A stretch of 64,000 nucleotides of DNA. Origin: UBA981 sp942490995 (GTDB lineage Bacteria > Pseudomonadota > Gammaproteobacteria > Ga0077536). Positions 51,558 to 60,698 of this stretch are shown in pieces. The notes beneath the pieces are model-generated. The model searched no databases. It worked only from the letters and a program-made list of their open reading frames with translations, and was not told the origin of the DNA. The stretch's first letter is position 1. Each line of letters begins with the position of its first letter. The stretch spans positions 42,392 through 106,391 of the forward strand of contig CALOBG010000020.1 of the NCBI GenBank assembly GCA_942490995.1, given 5' to 3'. Position numbers and translations under genes: made by a program.

Positions 51558-52970
51558 TCAAGCTGAGTCGGCCCGTTTGGCGATGTATTCGAGGGCCAGG
51601 TCAAGGCGCTCCAGGCAGGCCTCGCGGCCAACCAGTTCCAGGGTCACATCGATGGACGGCGAGGCGCTGTCGCCGGTCACCGCCACGCGTACGGGTTGCG
51701 CCACTTTGCCGAGTTTCAGATCGAGTTCGGCGGCGACCGCTTCGACCACATCCTGCAGCGCCTGCCCCTGCCAGACAGCCAGCGCGGCGAGGCGTGTCCG
51801 CACCGCGGCGAGCGCTTCGGCGGCGACCGGGCGCAGGTGCTTTTTCGCCGCCTCGGGCTCGAAGCCGGCGAATTCGCCATAAAACGCGCGGCTCTTGTCC
51901 GCCATCTCGACCAGGGTTTTGGCGCGCGTACGCTGCGCGTCGACCACCGCGGCAAACTTCGATTCGTCGTCGACGTCGATACCCGCAGCGGTGAAGTATG
52001 GCGCCGCGTGGCGGGTGAGTTCCTCAAGCGCGGTGTGCTGGATGTAGTGCTGGTTCAGCCACAACAGCTTTTCCTGGTCAAAAGCCGCCGCGGACTTGTT
52101 GATGTCATCGATGTCGAACAGCGTCTTCAGCTCATCGATACTGAAAATCTCCTGATCGCCATGCGACCAGCCGAGCCGCGCCAGGTAGTTCAGCAACGCC
52201 TGCGGCAGAATGCCCTGCTCCCGGTAATAGAGCACGCTGACCGCACCGTGACGCTTCGACAGGCGTTTACCGTCGGCGCCGTTGATCATCGGCATGTGGG
52301 CGTACACCGGGCGCTCGGCGCCGAGCGCTTCGAGGATATGGATCTGCCGGGGCGTGTTGTTGAGGTGATCGTCGCCGCGGATCACATGCGTCACACCCAT
52401 GTCGATATCGTCGACGACCACGGTCAGGTGATAGGTCGGGGTGCCGTCTGAACGCGCGATGATCAGGTCGTCGAGTTCGCGGTTATCGATTGTCACCGTG
52501 CCGCGCACGCGGTCCTCGATGACTACGGCGCCGTCCTGCGGCGTGCGGAAGCGGGTTACCGGCGGACTGCCGTTGTCGGCGTCGGGGTTGTCGCGACAGT
52601 GGCCGTCGTAGCGCGGCTTGTGCTTGGCCGCCATCTGCTCGGCGCGCAGTGCATCGAGACGTTCGCGCGAGCAATAACACGGGTAGGCCTTGTCCGCCGC
52701 GACCAGTTGCCCGACAACTTCGCGGTAACGGTCAAAACGCTGGGTCTGGTAGTAAGGCCCTTCGTCGTAATCCAGGCCCAGCCAGGCCATGCCTTCCAGG
52801 ATCACCTGCACGGCCGCCTCGGTCGAGCGCTCGCGATCGGTGTCTTCGAGACGGAAAACGAAGCGACCGCCGTGGCCGCGCGCGTACAGCCAGTTATACA
52901 GCGCGGTGCGGGCGCTGCCGATGTGCAGGTCGCCGGTCGGGCTGGGCGGGAAGCGGGTTACGAGCGCCAT
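51558..52970 (-). CDS. gltX: Glutamyl-tRNA synthetase
   Basis: The 470-residue class I synthetase has the HIGH-type motif in RFPPSPTGDLHIGSARTA, the KMSKS-type motif GKRLSKRHG, the CYC zinc-like segment (AYPCYCSRE) and an all-helical C-terminal anticodon-binding domain. ATG at 52970 gives MALVTRFPP. It is followed on the same strand by tRNA-Ala and tRNA-Glu, an order also seen in pseudomonads, tying the synthetase to one of its own substrates. Confidence 0.96.
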   Translation of the reverse strand: MALVTRFPPSPTGDLHIGSARTALYNWLYARGHGGRFVFRLEDTDRERSTEAAVQVILEGMAWLGLDYDEGPYYQTQRFDRYREVVGQLVAADKAYPCYCSRERLDALRAEQMAAKHKPRYDGHCRDNPDADNGSPPVTRFRTPQDGAVVIEDRVRGTVTIDNRELDDLIIARSDGTPTYHLTVVVDDIDMGVTHVIRGDDHLNNTPRQIHILEALGAERPVYAHMPMINGADGKRLSKRHGAVSVLYYREQGILPQALLNYLARLGWSHGDQEIFSIDELKTLFDIDDINKSAAAFDQEKLLWLNQHYIQHTALEELTRHAAPYFTAAGIDVDDESKFAAVVDAQRTRAKTLVEMADKSRAFYGEFAGFEPEAAKKHLRPVAAEALAAVRTRLAALAVWQGQALQDVVEAVAAELDLKLGKVAQPVRVAVTGDSASPSIDVTLELVGREACLERLDLALEYIAKRADSA

Positions 52971-53093
52971 GCTGAACGTACCGAGGGTCGAGGAAAGCGC
53001 GGCATTATAGGTAATCGCGCCCTGACCTGTGTGTCGAGAGTGATGGGCGCGAGGTGGCGCCAATATTTGACCCCGGTCCGGCCTCGAGAGATT

Positions 53094-53112
53094 ATCTGAA
53101 CGTTGTTCAGAT
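53094..53112. promoter_or_regulatory. Palindromic operator candidate for the TetR-family regulator
   Basis: ATCTGAAC-GTT-GTTCAGAT is a perfect 8-bp inverted repeat with a 3-base spacer, 72 bases before the amidohydrolase ATG and inside the divergent gltX/amidohydrolase promoter region. The TetR-type gene 2 bases after the amidohydrolase makes autoregulation through this site likely. Inference from symmetry and context. Confidence 0.55.
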
Positions 53113-53183
53113 TAGGTTCTTGCAGCGCCACACATCGGTCGGCATCGACAGACGCCTGCCGGGCAGGCCGAGGAGACCACGCC

Positions 53184-54965
53184 ATGACCACCACCTTGTA
53201 CGAAAACGGTACCGTGCTCGGCCTCGACCACGAGGCCGACCGCCACGCCGCGATCGCCGTGCGCGACGGCGCGATCCTCGGCTTCGGCAGCCGCGACGAC
53301 ATGCGCACCCTGGCCGGCGCGGATGCCGAGCGGGTAAACCTTGATGGCGCGTTCGTGATGCCATCGTTGATCGACGCCCACCCGCACGCCATGCATTTCA
53401 TGGCCTTTCGAGTGGGCGCCGTCGACCTCCTCGACGCGACCTGCTTCGATGACATCGTGGCCGCGATCCAGGCGCGCGCCGCGGTGACACCGAAAGGCGA
53501 ATGGATCGTGTGCACCCCGATCGGCGAAGCGCACTACTTCATCCGCCGCGATTACACCGCGCTCGCTGAACGACGCATGCCGGATCGCCACGTACTCGAC
53601 CGCGCGGCGCCCGAACACCCGGTCTGGATCATGGCCTGGGCGCCACGCACCCCCAACGTGTGTGCGTTCAACAGCCTCGCGCTGGAACGCTTAGGCATCA
53701 GCCCGCAACTGCCTGAACGGGTGTGCGACATCTGGATTGACCAGGATGGCAAGGGCGCGCCCACGGGGGTGCTGCGCGGCAAGGTCAATAACTACTACGG
53801 CGACGATCCGTTCTGGCATGCGATCGGACGCAACCTGCCAACTTTGCCGGATGCGCTGTGGGTACTCGCGGGGATCGCCGGGGTTCAGGAAATGAATGCC
53901 TATGGCATCACCGGTCTTTACGAAGCCCATGCCATGATGCCGCCGCACCTCGACGCCTATCGCCACATCGCCGGCCAAGGTCTGTGCACGGCACGGGTGG
54001 TCATGAGCCTGGAGCTGTCGAGCTATGCGTTCAGCACCATGCATTATCACGAGGACGAAGTCTGGGCACTGCTGCACGAGGGCCACGCCCGCCGACATCT
54101 CGATGATCCCCGCGTGCGTACCAACGGCGTCACCCTGTCGCGCGGCGGACCGCTGTCGCAGGGTTATCTGCGCATGAATGACCCCTACCCTGGTCCGTTC
54201 GGTGAACCGACGCGCGGTAAACAGTTTCTTTCCCAGGACGTCGAACGCCGGGTGGTCGCCTATTGCCTGGAGCACGATCTGCGTCTGAACATGGTCCTTG
54301 GCGGCTACCGCGATGCCGACGAATTTCTGTCCACCCTGGACGAGATAACCACGGTCGCCGATGTCGCGACACGCGAATGGGTTTTACAACACTGCTACTT
54401 CACTTCCCCGGCCCAGGTGAAGGCGTATGCGAAGTACGGTTTTCATGTCACCTCGAGCGCCAGTTTCGTTTACGGCAAAGCCGACCGCGTGCAGGAAAAA
54501 TTCGCGCCGACGATAGCCGCTGATTTCATCGCCATGCGCCGCTTCATGGATGCCGGGATCAATTTCGCCTGTGGCAGTGACTGGGGGCCGGACAATCCGT
54601 GGCGCCAGATGGCCCTGAACGAAACCCGCGAAGGCGCGGCCAGCGGTCATCACCATCTCGAATCGGGCCAGGCCCTTTCGCGTCTGCAGTCGCTGCAGGC
54701 CTATACCCGCAATGGCGCCGCGGTCATGCAGTGGCCCGAACTCGGGCGCCTCGCGCCCGGCAGCGCCGCCGATCTCGTCATCGTCGACCGCGATCCGTTT
54801 GAAGTCAGCGCCGAAGCCCTGGCCGAAACGAATGTCCTGCGCACCCTACTCGAAGGACACGGCGTCTACGACGCCGGCGCGCTCAGCGGCGGTCCGCTGG
54901 CGCTGCCGCCGGCGGCCGCGACGATCATCGCCCAGGCCATGCAATCTGCCGCGGATGCGGACTGA
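53184..54965 (+). CDS. YtcJ-like amidohydrolase family protein
   Basis: The 593-residue protein has the amidohydrolase pattern: N-terminal beta-sandwich start TLYENGTVLGLD, metal-binding PSLIDAHPHAMHF, a TIM-barrel core, CYFTSPAQV and the late Asp motif ACGSDWGPDNPW, then PGSAADLVIVDRDPF from the returning sandwich. GAGGAG precedes the ATG at 53184. Substrate unknown (YtcJ-like enzymes cleave diverse amides). Cotranscribed with the TetR gene. Confidence 0.88.
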   Translation: MTTTLYENGTVLGLDHEADRHAAIAVRDGAILGFGSRDDMRTLAGADAERVNLDGAFVMPSLIDAHPHAMHFMAFRVGAVDLLDATCFDDIVAAIQARAAVTPKGEWIVCTPIGEAHYFIRRDYTALAERRMPDRHVLDRAAPEHPVWIMAWAPRTPNVCAFNSLALERLGISPQLPERVCDIWIDQDGKGAPTGVLRGKVNNYYGDDPFWHAIGRNLPTLPDALWVLAGIAGVQEMNAYGITGLYEAHAMMPPHLDAYRHIAGQGLCTARVVMSLELSSYAFSTMHYHEDEVWALLHEGHARRHLDDPRVRTNGVTLSRGGPLSQGYLRMNDPYPGPFGEPTRGKQFLSQDVERRVVAYCLEHDLRLNMVLGGYRDADEFLSTLDEITTVADVATREWVLQHCYFTSPAQVKAYAKYGFHVTSSASFVYGKADRVQEKFAPTIAADFIAMRRFMDAGINFACGSDWGPDNPWRQMALNETREGAASGHHHLESGQALSRLQSLQAYTRNGAAVMQWPELGRLAPGSAADLVIVDRDPFEVSAEALAETNVLRTLLEGHGVYDAGALSGGPLALPPAAATIIAQAMQSAADAD

Positions 54966-54967
54966 GC

Positions 54968-55684
54968 ATGGTGGCGAAGCGAGCAAAAAAGAATTACCAC
55001 CACGGCGACCTGCCGCGCGCCATCGAAACCGCGGCGCTGACCTTGATCAACCGACGCGGTACGCCGGATTTCACGTTACGCGAGCTGGCACTGCGCATCG
55101 GCGTTGCGCACGCCGCGGTCTACGCCCACTTCGCCAACAAGTCGGCACTGCTCGAGCACCTCGCGGTGCGCGGACTGCAATCCTTGAATGGATCTCAGCA
55201 AGCGGCGCTCGACGGCGACCGGCAGGATCCGCTCGATGCTTTGCGCAGCATTGCCCACGCGTATGTTGCTTTCGCATGCCGCGAACCGGGCGCCTACCGC
55301 CTGATCTTCAATACCGACCTGGCGCGACTGGACGCAGCGCCGGTACAGGCCGCGCGCGCCTCGGCCGCCGGCCTGATGCTCGACCTCATTCGTGCCGGAC
55401 AAAGCAGGGACTATTTTGTGGCAGCCAAAACCGATGTGATCGCCGTGGCGTTATGGGGTGCGGTCCACGGACTTTCGCATCTGCTCATCAGCGGACATTT
55501 GGAAGAAATGCCGGTCGCTGCCGGCGACATCACGGCAACGATCGAGGTGGCGGTTAACGCCGCGCTGCGCGGTGTGCTCAACGAGCGCGGGCTGGCGGCG
55601 TTCGAAACCCTTTGCGCCGACGCGCCGGACAGCCCGGCGCGCGGCTATATCCAATTCAGATCAGGAACGCCGACGCCGCAATGA
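54968..55684 (+). CDS. TetR/AcrR-family transcriptional regulator
   Basis: The 238-residue protein has an N-terminal TetR helix-turn-helix (HGDLPRAIETAALTLINRRG, FTLRELALRIGVAHAAVYAHFANKSALLEHLA) and a helical ligand domain with LWGAVHGLSHLLISG. It starts 2 bases after the amidohydrolase stop, so it is coupled to that gene and probably controls the palindrome at 53094. Its 3' end overlaps the converging CHRD gene by 24 bases. Confidence 0.92.
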   Translation: MVAKRAKKNYHHGDLPRAIETAALTLINRRGTPDFTLRELALRIGVAHAAVYAHFANKSALLEHLAVRGLQSLNGSQQAALDGDRQDPLDALRSIAHAYVAFACREPGAYRLIFNTDLARLDAAPVQAARASAAGLMLDLIRAGQSRDYFVAAKTDVIAVALWGAVHGLSHLLISGHLEEMPVAAGDITATIEVAVNAALRGVLNERGLAAFETLCADAPDSPARGYIQFRSGTPTPQ

Positions 55685-56221
55685 CATCAGCCCGAGCGCG
55701 CTGCCCAGCATTAACAATGCCGGCGGCAGGGGTACAACCGTGGAGTGAAACAACAACTGGCCACGGATCTCGCCGCCAACGAATTCGTCCGTATGCACAT
55801 TGACATAAAGCAGCTCGGCAAACAGGTCGGCAAGAAAGCCGCCGGGTGCGGCAACGCCACTGGCGATGTATCCGCCGAAGGTCGGTTCGCCGGGTACAAA
55901 AAACGGCGCCGGCAAGCCAAGCGCGACGCCACCCGATACACCCACCGCGCCTTTATGGATGTGGGCAACGCTCGGCGCTCCAGTCAGCTCAGCGAAGGTG
56001 AAAAACAAATCGATGGTGTCATCGGCCACGCTCGCCGTGCCGGCATCGTCGTAGAACAGCGAACCGTCACCATATCCCGGCAGCACGGTACCGACGGGTA
56101 CGGTCGTCGGAATCGCCTGCGCCACGTCCATCGTCGTAATGAAGCGATGCACCGCGGCCTCGCTACCCATCGCGCAGGTCATCAGCGTGACCCACAGCAC
56201 AGATTTCCAAGTCGTTGGCAT
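55661..56221 (-). CDS. CHRD-domain exported protein with VPLPA/PEP-CTERM C-terminus
   Basis: The 186-residue protein has a short signal peptide (SVLWVTLMTCAMGSEA), a CHRD domain (SVAHIHKGAVGVSGGVAL, LYVNVHTDEFVGGEIRGQLL) and a sorting tail VPLPPALLMLGSALGLMSLR then RRR. CHRD domains occur in chordin-like and spore-coat-like proteins of unknown chemistry. The stop region overlaps the tetR 3' end by 24 bases, a tight convergent arrangement. Confidence 0.86.
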   Translation of the reverse strand: MPTTWKSVLWVTLMTCAMGSEAAVHRFITTMDVAQAIPTTVPVGTVLPGYGDGSLFYDDAGTASVADDTIDLFFTFAELTGAPSVAHIHKGAVGVSGGVALGLPAPFFVPGEPTFGGYIASGVAAPGGFLADLFAELLYVNVHTDEFVGGEIRGQLLFHSTVVPLPPALLMLGSALGLMSLRRRRS

Positions 56222-56503
56222 ATTCCCCTCCGTTGATAAGCGCCGCGAGATGCAGGCGCCATTTTTCTGTTCCTACCCGTGGTACGTCTCTGCTTACGGG
56301 GAAATGGTTCAAAATTGGCGCGTGGCCAGCGCCCAACGTCGCGAATTATTAATAACGTACTGATCTACAGGACGTTTGGCAGAAAAAACGGCGTTGCCGG
56401 GCGCGCTTTCTGAAGTGCCGGCTCAAGTCGGAATCAAGGCATCTGCGGGGCCCCGGTTTGACCGTTGCTGGACCTCACCATAGAATCCGGCCTCCTCGAT
56501 TCG

Positions 56504-56578
56504 GGGCGATTAGCTCAGCGGGAGAGCACTGCCTTCACACGGCAGGGGTCACTGGTTCGATCCCAGTATCGCCCACCA
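56504..56578 (+). tRNA. tRNA-Val(CAC)
   Basis: The 75-base sequence has GGGCGAT/ATCGCCC acceptor arms, anticodon CAC in CTGCC-TTCACAC-GGCAG, T-arm GGTTCGATCCC and encoded CCA. It is the likely attachment site of the island whose integrase begins 104 bases downstream. Confidence 0.95.
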
Positions 56579-56682
56579 ATTAAATCAAATACTTAGAAAC
56601 CACTACACCCCCTGAAAGGGTTTCCAACTGAGTATTTGTCACAGCGTTGTCACACTCGTTCGCGAACGATTGGAGTGTGACG

Positions 56683-57666
56683 ATGGCGTCCTTCAGAAAA
56701 CGCGGTCCTTATCAGTGGCAGGCGCAGGTCCGGAAGCTCGGACAACCCTTGCAGTCGAAAACCTTTGAGACGCGAGCGGCGGCCGAGACGTGGGCGCGTG
56801 CGATCGAAGTGGAAATGGACAAAGGCGTCTTTGTCTCCCGCGCTGAGGCTGAAGCCACAACGCTGAGGGAATTGCTGAAACGATACCTGGAAGAAGTCAC
56901 GCCGGTTAAGAAAGGCGCGGCGCCTGAGGCCAACCGGATTCGGGCGTTCATGCGGCATCCACTAGCGCGACGTTTCGTTGCCGGGATCCGCGGTATGGAT
57001 ATCGCGAACTATCGGGACGAGCGCTTGCGCGTGATTAGCTCCGCCACGGTAAAACGGGACCTCAGCATTCTCGGTCATCTCTTCGAAGTGGCCCGCAGGG
57101 AATGGGGGATCCAGATCCACAATCCCGTTCGCGACATCAAACTGCCTGCCAACGGGAGACCGCGGGACCGTCGCTTGCAGGATGGCGAAGAATCGAAATT
57201 GATTTCAGCGTGCCGTAAAGCGCGCAACCCTTGGCTACTGCCCATAGTGCAACTCGCAATCGAAACTGCGATGCGCCGCGGCGAATTGCTGAGCTTACGC
57301 TGGAACCATATTGATCTGCGAAGACGTACCGCGTATTTGCAAGATACTAAAAACGGCGAGTCGCGAACCGTTCCTTTATCGACGACCGCTGCGAGCGTAT
57401 TAGATGCACTCCCCCGCAGCGTACGCGGTGAAGTTTTTCCCGGCGTAACTGCCGAGGCCGTCAAGCTGGCCTACGTTCGCGCGGTGCGACGTGCCGGTAT
57501 TGAAAATCTCACGTTTCATGACTTGCGCCATGAGGCGACGACTCGGTTGTTTGAGAAGGGACTCAATATTATGGAGGTGGCGAGTATTACCGGGCATAAG
57601 GATTTGCGGATGTTGCGGCGGTATACGCATTTGAGGGCACAGGATTTAGCCAGAAAGCTGGGATGA
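56683..57666 (+). CDS. Tyrosine recombinase/integrase
   Basis: The 327-residue protein has an N-terminal SAM-like/arm-binding region and a catalytic domain with R198/199 (MRRGELLSLRW), K223 (DTKNGE), H279-x-x-R282 (HDLRHEA), H305 (GHKD) and the nucleophile Y314. All tyrosine-recombinase active-site residues are therefore present. The start at 56683 follows TGGAG. It should integrate the island at tRNA-Val and look intact. Confidence 0.92.
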   Translation: MASFRKRGPYQWQAQVRKLGQPLQSKTFETRAAAETWARAIEVEMDKGVFVSRAEAEATTLRELLKRYLEEVTPVKKGAAPEANRIRAFMRHPLARRFVAGIRGMDIANYRDERLRVISSATVKRDLSILGHLFEVARREWGIQIHNPVRDIKLPANGRPRDRRLQDGEESKLISACRKARNPWLLPIVQLAIETAMRRGELLSLRWNHIDLRRRTAYLQDTKNGESRTVPLSTTAASVLDALPRSVRGEVFPGVTAEAVKLAYVRAVRRAGIENLTFHDLRHEATTRLFEKGLNIMEVASITGHKDLRMLRRYTHLRAQDLARKLG

Positions 57667-57811
57667 ACACGCGAGGAGGCTTACCGTAAACCAGCGCAAC
57701 TGCAACTTAAACCTCGCGCCAATTTCGGTCCCTACAGGCACCTCGGTGACGTTGTTTCTACCGTTCCTCAGAGAACTTGCCGTTCGCTGCCGTGAAGTCT
57801 AAATATCGCGC

Positions 57812-58708
57812 TCAGGCATCTGAGTATTCTTTAGATGAAATTAGTGAATCCCACTGCGCGACAGTTTCAGGCGCCGCCTCAACTTGAATTAGCCGCGCCC
57901 GAATAAATTTGGCAGCTTCGATTGCCGCTACAGGCTTTGGAGACGCACTCCAATACAGCACCTGGTACACAAACTCTTGCCATCCAATAAAAAGCGTTAC
58001 CCCAAGGCCGTACCCTTGAGCCCAATCGTCGACATCCCGCACAGCGAAGTGGCTTTGAGATGGCGCGACCATTACTACCGCCGCCTCCCGAACCCCAAGG
58101 TCTGCACATTTCTTTCCGAATATCTGAATATCGGAAAGCGCGACCGGCTTATCCCTTACTTCAATTGCCTTTTCCCAAGATTCGGAGCCAGGCTCGGCAG
58201 CGACGCAGACATCCCCGGGGTGTTTTCTACTGGGATCATTGATGCGACCGCTTTCAACACGATCCGGCCCTGCGAATACATCTACCAATCCCGCAACAAC
58301 GGCCTGCGCCCGCTTTCCGCCTTCTGAATTTTGTCGGACCAATGCTTCGATTGCTGTAATCAGGCCATCGGGCGTTATAGCGAAATCGGCCGTGTTATCG
58401 CCGTAACGAGGTTGGTATTTTTGCCGAACTGCGATGAACGCTCGCAAAGCTCTCCGCGCATCTATTTCGGACTCTAGTGACTGGAGTTCGTAAACTAGAC
58501 CAAGCATGTAATCAAATGCGGCTTTACCCCCAGGGTGGACGGGCGTTCCGTCATCAAGTGTGGTCATCCGAAAGTAGGGTTGGTTGTTTAACGGTTCTCG
58601 CCCTGTAACGCCGAGGCTTATCCCTAGTTCCGCAGATAACGGTACAAGGACCCCGTGACATAAGCTCCTCGCAGAATACGCGTTGGGATTATCCTTAGCG
58701 TGATTCAT
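57812..58708 (-). pseudogene. SacI-like restriction endonuclease, C-terminal part split by IS4
   Basis: The fragment encodes most of a SacI-family type II endonuclease: YSARSLCHGVLVPLSAELGI, the GREPLNNQPYFRM motif, VHPGGKAAFD and SGRINDPSRKHPGDVCVAAE (E-x-E-like catalytic strand). The apparent ATG at 58708 comes from the IS4 end, not from the gene. The original frame continues upstream into 60129-60351 once the IS and one duplicated 10-mer are removed. Confidence 0.88.
58696..58705. repeat. IS4 target duplication, left copy (TAGCGTGATT)
   Basis: Identical 10-mer at 60129-60138 on the other side of the element; 10-12-base duplications are usual for IS4 elements. Confidence 0.92.
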
Positions 58709-60128
58709 AGGTTAGTTCTTAAGCGGCCACATGAATATGGCGCAGCCCGAGTTTGAGTCGTCCCGAGCATCGGTCGCGGTCGGGTTTAGCACGCTGGGCG
58801 TTGCTGGCCAGGTAATGTAACGCGCGTTCGATTGGCAGATCCAACGCATGCGAACGATGTATGAGCGTATGCAATACCTCTCCGAGCACGTGATGCAGAC
58901 ACTTGGCAACGGTGTGCGTGGAGATAGCGACGTTCAGCAAGCGCTCGGTAACATGCGCGCAATGACGCTGCAGGGTTGCGGCACACAGTGCTGCCCAGAT
59001 CAGGCCTTCGGCAATGTACGGATTAGCGGTGTCAAAGGCGCGTAAATTGGCGTAAGACTTCCATTCTTTGAACAATAACTCGACCTGCCAACGCAACCGA
59101 TAGGCATCGCTGATGTGCTCGGGCGTGAACACGGCCGCATCAAGATTCGTGACTAGGTACCGGGGTGCCGCGCCTTTCTTGATGTTGGGGTGGACAACTA
59201 ATCGACAGGTCCAGGGTCCATCGACACCGTCGAATTGCACCGTCATGTCGAGGCAATCGAAACGCTTCAACATTGATGCCACGGTTTTCATACGCTGGTT
59301 GGCAAAGCGTTTAACCCGTCGGCCATTGCTCTGACGAGCACTCAAGATCAGCGGGTTGATGCTCTGTCCCGCACGCACGATGAAATGGCCGCCAGCTGTG
59401 TCGAGGGCCTCAAAGTAGGGTCGCGCAAAGTAGCCTCGATCGGCGAGCAGTAATCCGCCAACGACCTGTTCGACTGGCGGCAAGAACTGCCTCTCCGCCG
59501 AGCTATCGGGGCTGAGTACAATCTGGTTCGCCGTCTCGCTGAGTAGATCGAGATCGGCATGGAGCTCTACTGCGGCGGGGCTGACCGTGGTGAAGCGGCC
59601 AGGAAACGTGTCTTGCAACACCGGTTTCAGCGCAAATGAGGTGCCGTCCTGGATGCGGATGTGATCAAACCGGGCAAACGGACTGTTCGATTCGAAACGC
59701 AGGACGTCGCACGCCAGGCCATCGAGCAATTCGCTCAGCAGCGCCTGCATGAACATCGGAAACTGTCGTTTGGCCAGTTGGTTATGAAATGGTTTGTAGC
59801 GGATCGAGGTTGCGCAAAGCGCGTTGAATGCACGCCGCATATCCGCAATACAGTTCGCCGAACGAGCCCCGAAGCTCTCAATCAGACTCACCGCCAGACG
59901 AAACGGCGTGATCTCTCGTTCGCGACGACAGAATCGCGTCGCCCGGCCCAAATCGTTGAGCGTCTGCTCGCCCAGTGTGCGTTTTAACTGGCGGCTCACC
60001 ATGCTAATTTCGCTGCGCTCCATCCGATACTCCCAGATCACGAAGTTGATTGGCGTTGATTTCATGATCTGATCGGATGGAGCGCTTTTGGTTCCCTCTT
60101 TTCAACGGGTTATAAGATCCGACCTATG
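58706..60128 (-). mobile_element. IS4-family insertion sequence
   Basis: The 1,423-bp element has imperfect inverted ends beginning CATAGGT, a single transposase gene and a 10-bp target duplication. It interrupts the SacI-like endonuclease gene after codon 74. Confidence 0.92.
58719..60065 (-). CDS. IS4-family transposase
   Basis: The 448-residue DDE transposase has IRIQDGTSFALKP (first Asp), GGLLLADRGYFARPYF (second Asp in the DRGY motif) and YRLRWQVELLFKEWKSYANL (Y-R-E/K signature with the Glu), the IS4 signature set. The N-terminal HTH-like region and the C-terminus are complete, so the enzyme looks functional. Confidence 0.9.
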   Translation of the reverse strand: MKSTPINFVIWEYRMERSEISMVSRQLKRTLGEQTLNDLGRATRFCRREREITPFRLAVSLIESFGARSANCIADMRRAFNALCATSIRYKPFHNQLAKRQFPMFMQALLSELLDGLACDVLRFESNSPFARFDHIRIQDGTSFALKPVLQDTFPGRFTTVSPAAVELHADLDLLSETANQIVLSPDSSAERQFLPPVEQVVGGLLLADRGYFARPYFEALDTAGGHFIVRAGQSINPLILSARQSNGRRVKRFANQRMKTVASMLKRFDCLDMTVQFDGVDGPWTCRLVVHPNIKKGAAPRYLVTNLDAAVFTPEHISDAYRLRWQVELLFKEWKSYANLRAFDTANPYIAEGLIWAALCAATLQRHCAHVTERLLNVAISTHTVAKCLHHVLGEVLHTLIHRSHALDLPIERALHYLASNAQRAKPDRDRCSGRLKLGLRHIHVAA

Positions 60129-60351
60129 TAGCGTGATTAGGTTTTATTGCGATTAGGTCTACCTTGCTATTAACTGCCTTTGCCAACATAGCGGTAGCGA
60201 GAAAAGCGATATGGGTTTTGGAAACGCCTTCCTCGCAGAGGATAGAAAGATGTTCCACCTTCTCAACCCAATCGGTAGATAAGTCGCAAGTTTTGACCGA
60301 TTCCGCTTCCTCCCGGACGATTTCTAAGGCGTGGCGCTTGCTAATCCGCAT
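60124..60351 (-). pseudogene. SacI-like restriction endonuclease, N-terminal part
   Basis: The first 74 codons of the endonuclease: starts MRISKRHALEIVREEAES, continues to DLIAIKPNHA and then runs into the IS4 end, where the frame stops at TAG. Joined to 58695-57812 it gives a continuous 368-codon frame, close to the length of known SacI. Its ATG overlaps the 3' end of the regulator gene (11 bases), so the two were cotranscribed. Confidence 0.87.
60129..60138. repeat. IS4 target duplication, right copy (TAGCGTGATT)
   Basis: Exact copy of 58696-58705. Confidence 0.92.
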
Positions 60352-60583
60352 CGCGACGTAGTCCGCGATCAGAATTCAACTCTAGAAGCTCGCCAGGAGT
60401 GCAGTCCAGTGCGTGACAAAGCCTCTCTATCGTACTGAGGCGCGTGTTATATGAATCACGCGAGGCCAACGATTCGAGGGTTGCACGCGAAAGGCCCGTT
60501 TGAACCGAAAGCATCTCATACGTCATACGTTCACCGGTACGGAGACGATATTCGTCCATCAGCTCCCGAAGTTTCACACGCAT
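60341..60583 (-). CDS. Cro/CI-type controller protein of the R-M locus
   Basis: The 80-residue protein is one XRE domain: RLRTGERMTYEMLSVQTGLSRATLESLASRD and LSTIERLCHALDCTPGELLEL. It is small, lies upstream of the endonuclease in the same direction with overlapping ends, and diverges from the methyltransferase, as C-proteins of type II R-M systems do. Two palindromes lie 17-52 bases upstream of its start. Frame is intact. Confidence 0.78.
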   Translation of the reverse strand: MRVKLRELMDEYRLRTGERMTYEMLSVQTGLSRATLESLASRDSYNTRLSTIERLCHALDCTPGELLELNSDRGLRRDAD

Positions 60584-60599
60584 TTCCGAAACCGCGCTT

Positions 60600-60616
60600 T
60601 GTATTGACGATACAAG
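60600..60616. promoter_or_regulatory. Operator candidate 1 in the divergent R-M promoter
   Basis: TTGTAT-TGACG-ATACAA, a 6-bp inverted repeat with 5-base spacer, between the controller and methyltransferase genes. Confidence 0.5.
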
Positions 60617-60621
60617 TTCAC

Positions 60622-60635
60622 AAGGTTAACCTTGG
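60622..60635. promoter_or_regulatory. Operator candidate 2 in the divergent R-M promoter
   Basis: CAAGGTTAACCTTG is a perfect 14-bp palindrome, 5 bases from the first candidate. Paired palindromes are usual for C-protein operators. Confidence 0.55.
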
Positions 60636-60698
60636 TAAAACGATGTTCACTGTAGTTTGAGGCCAAGCATTTGTTAAGAAAAAACTTGGAACATATCC

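Noticed and set aside
57812..58708. Intact 298-residue endonuclease gene
   Set aside because: Its start codon is the IS4 end; the true N-terminus lies on the other side of the element.
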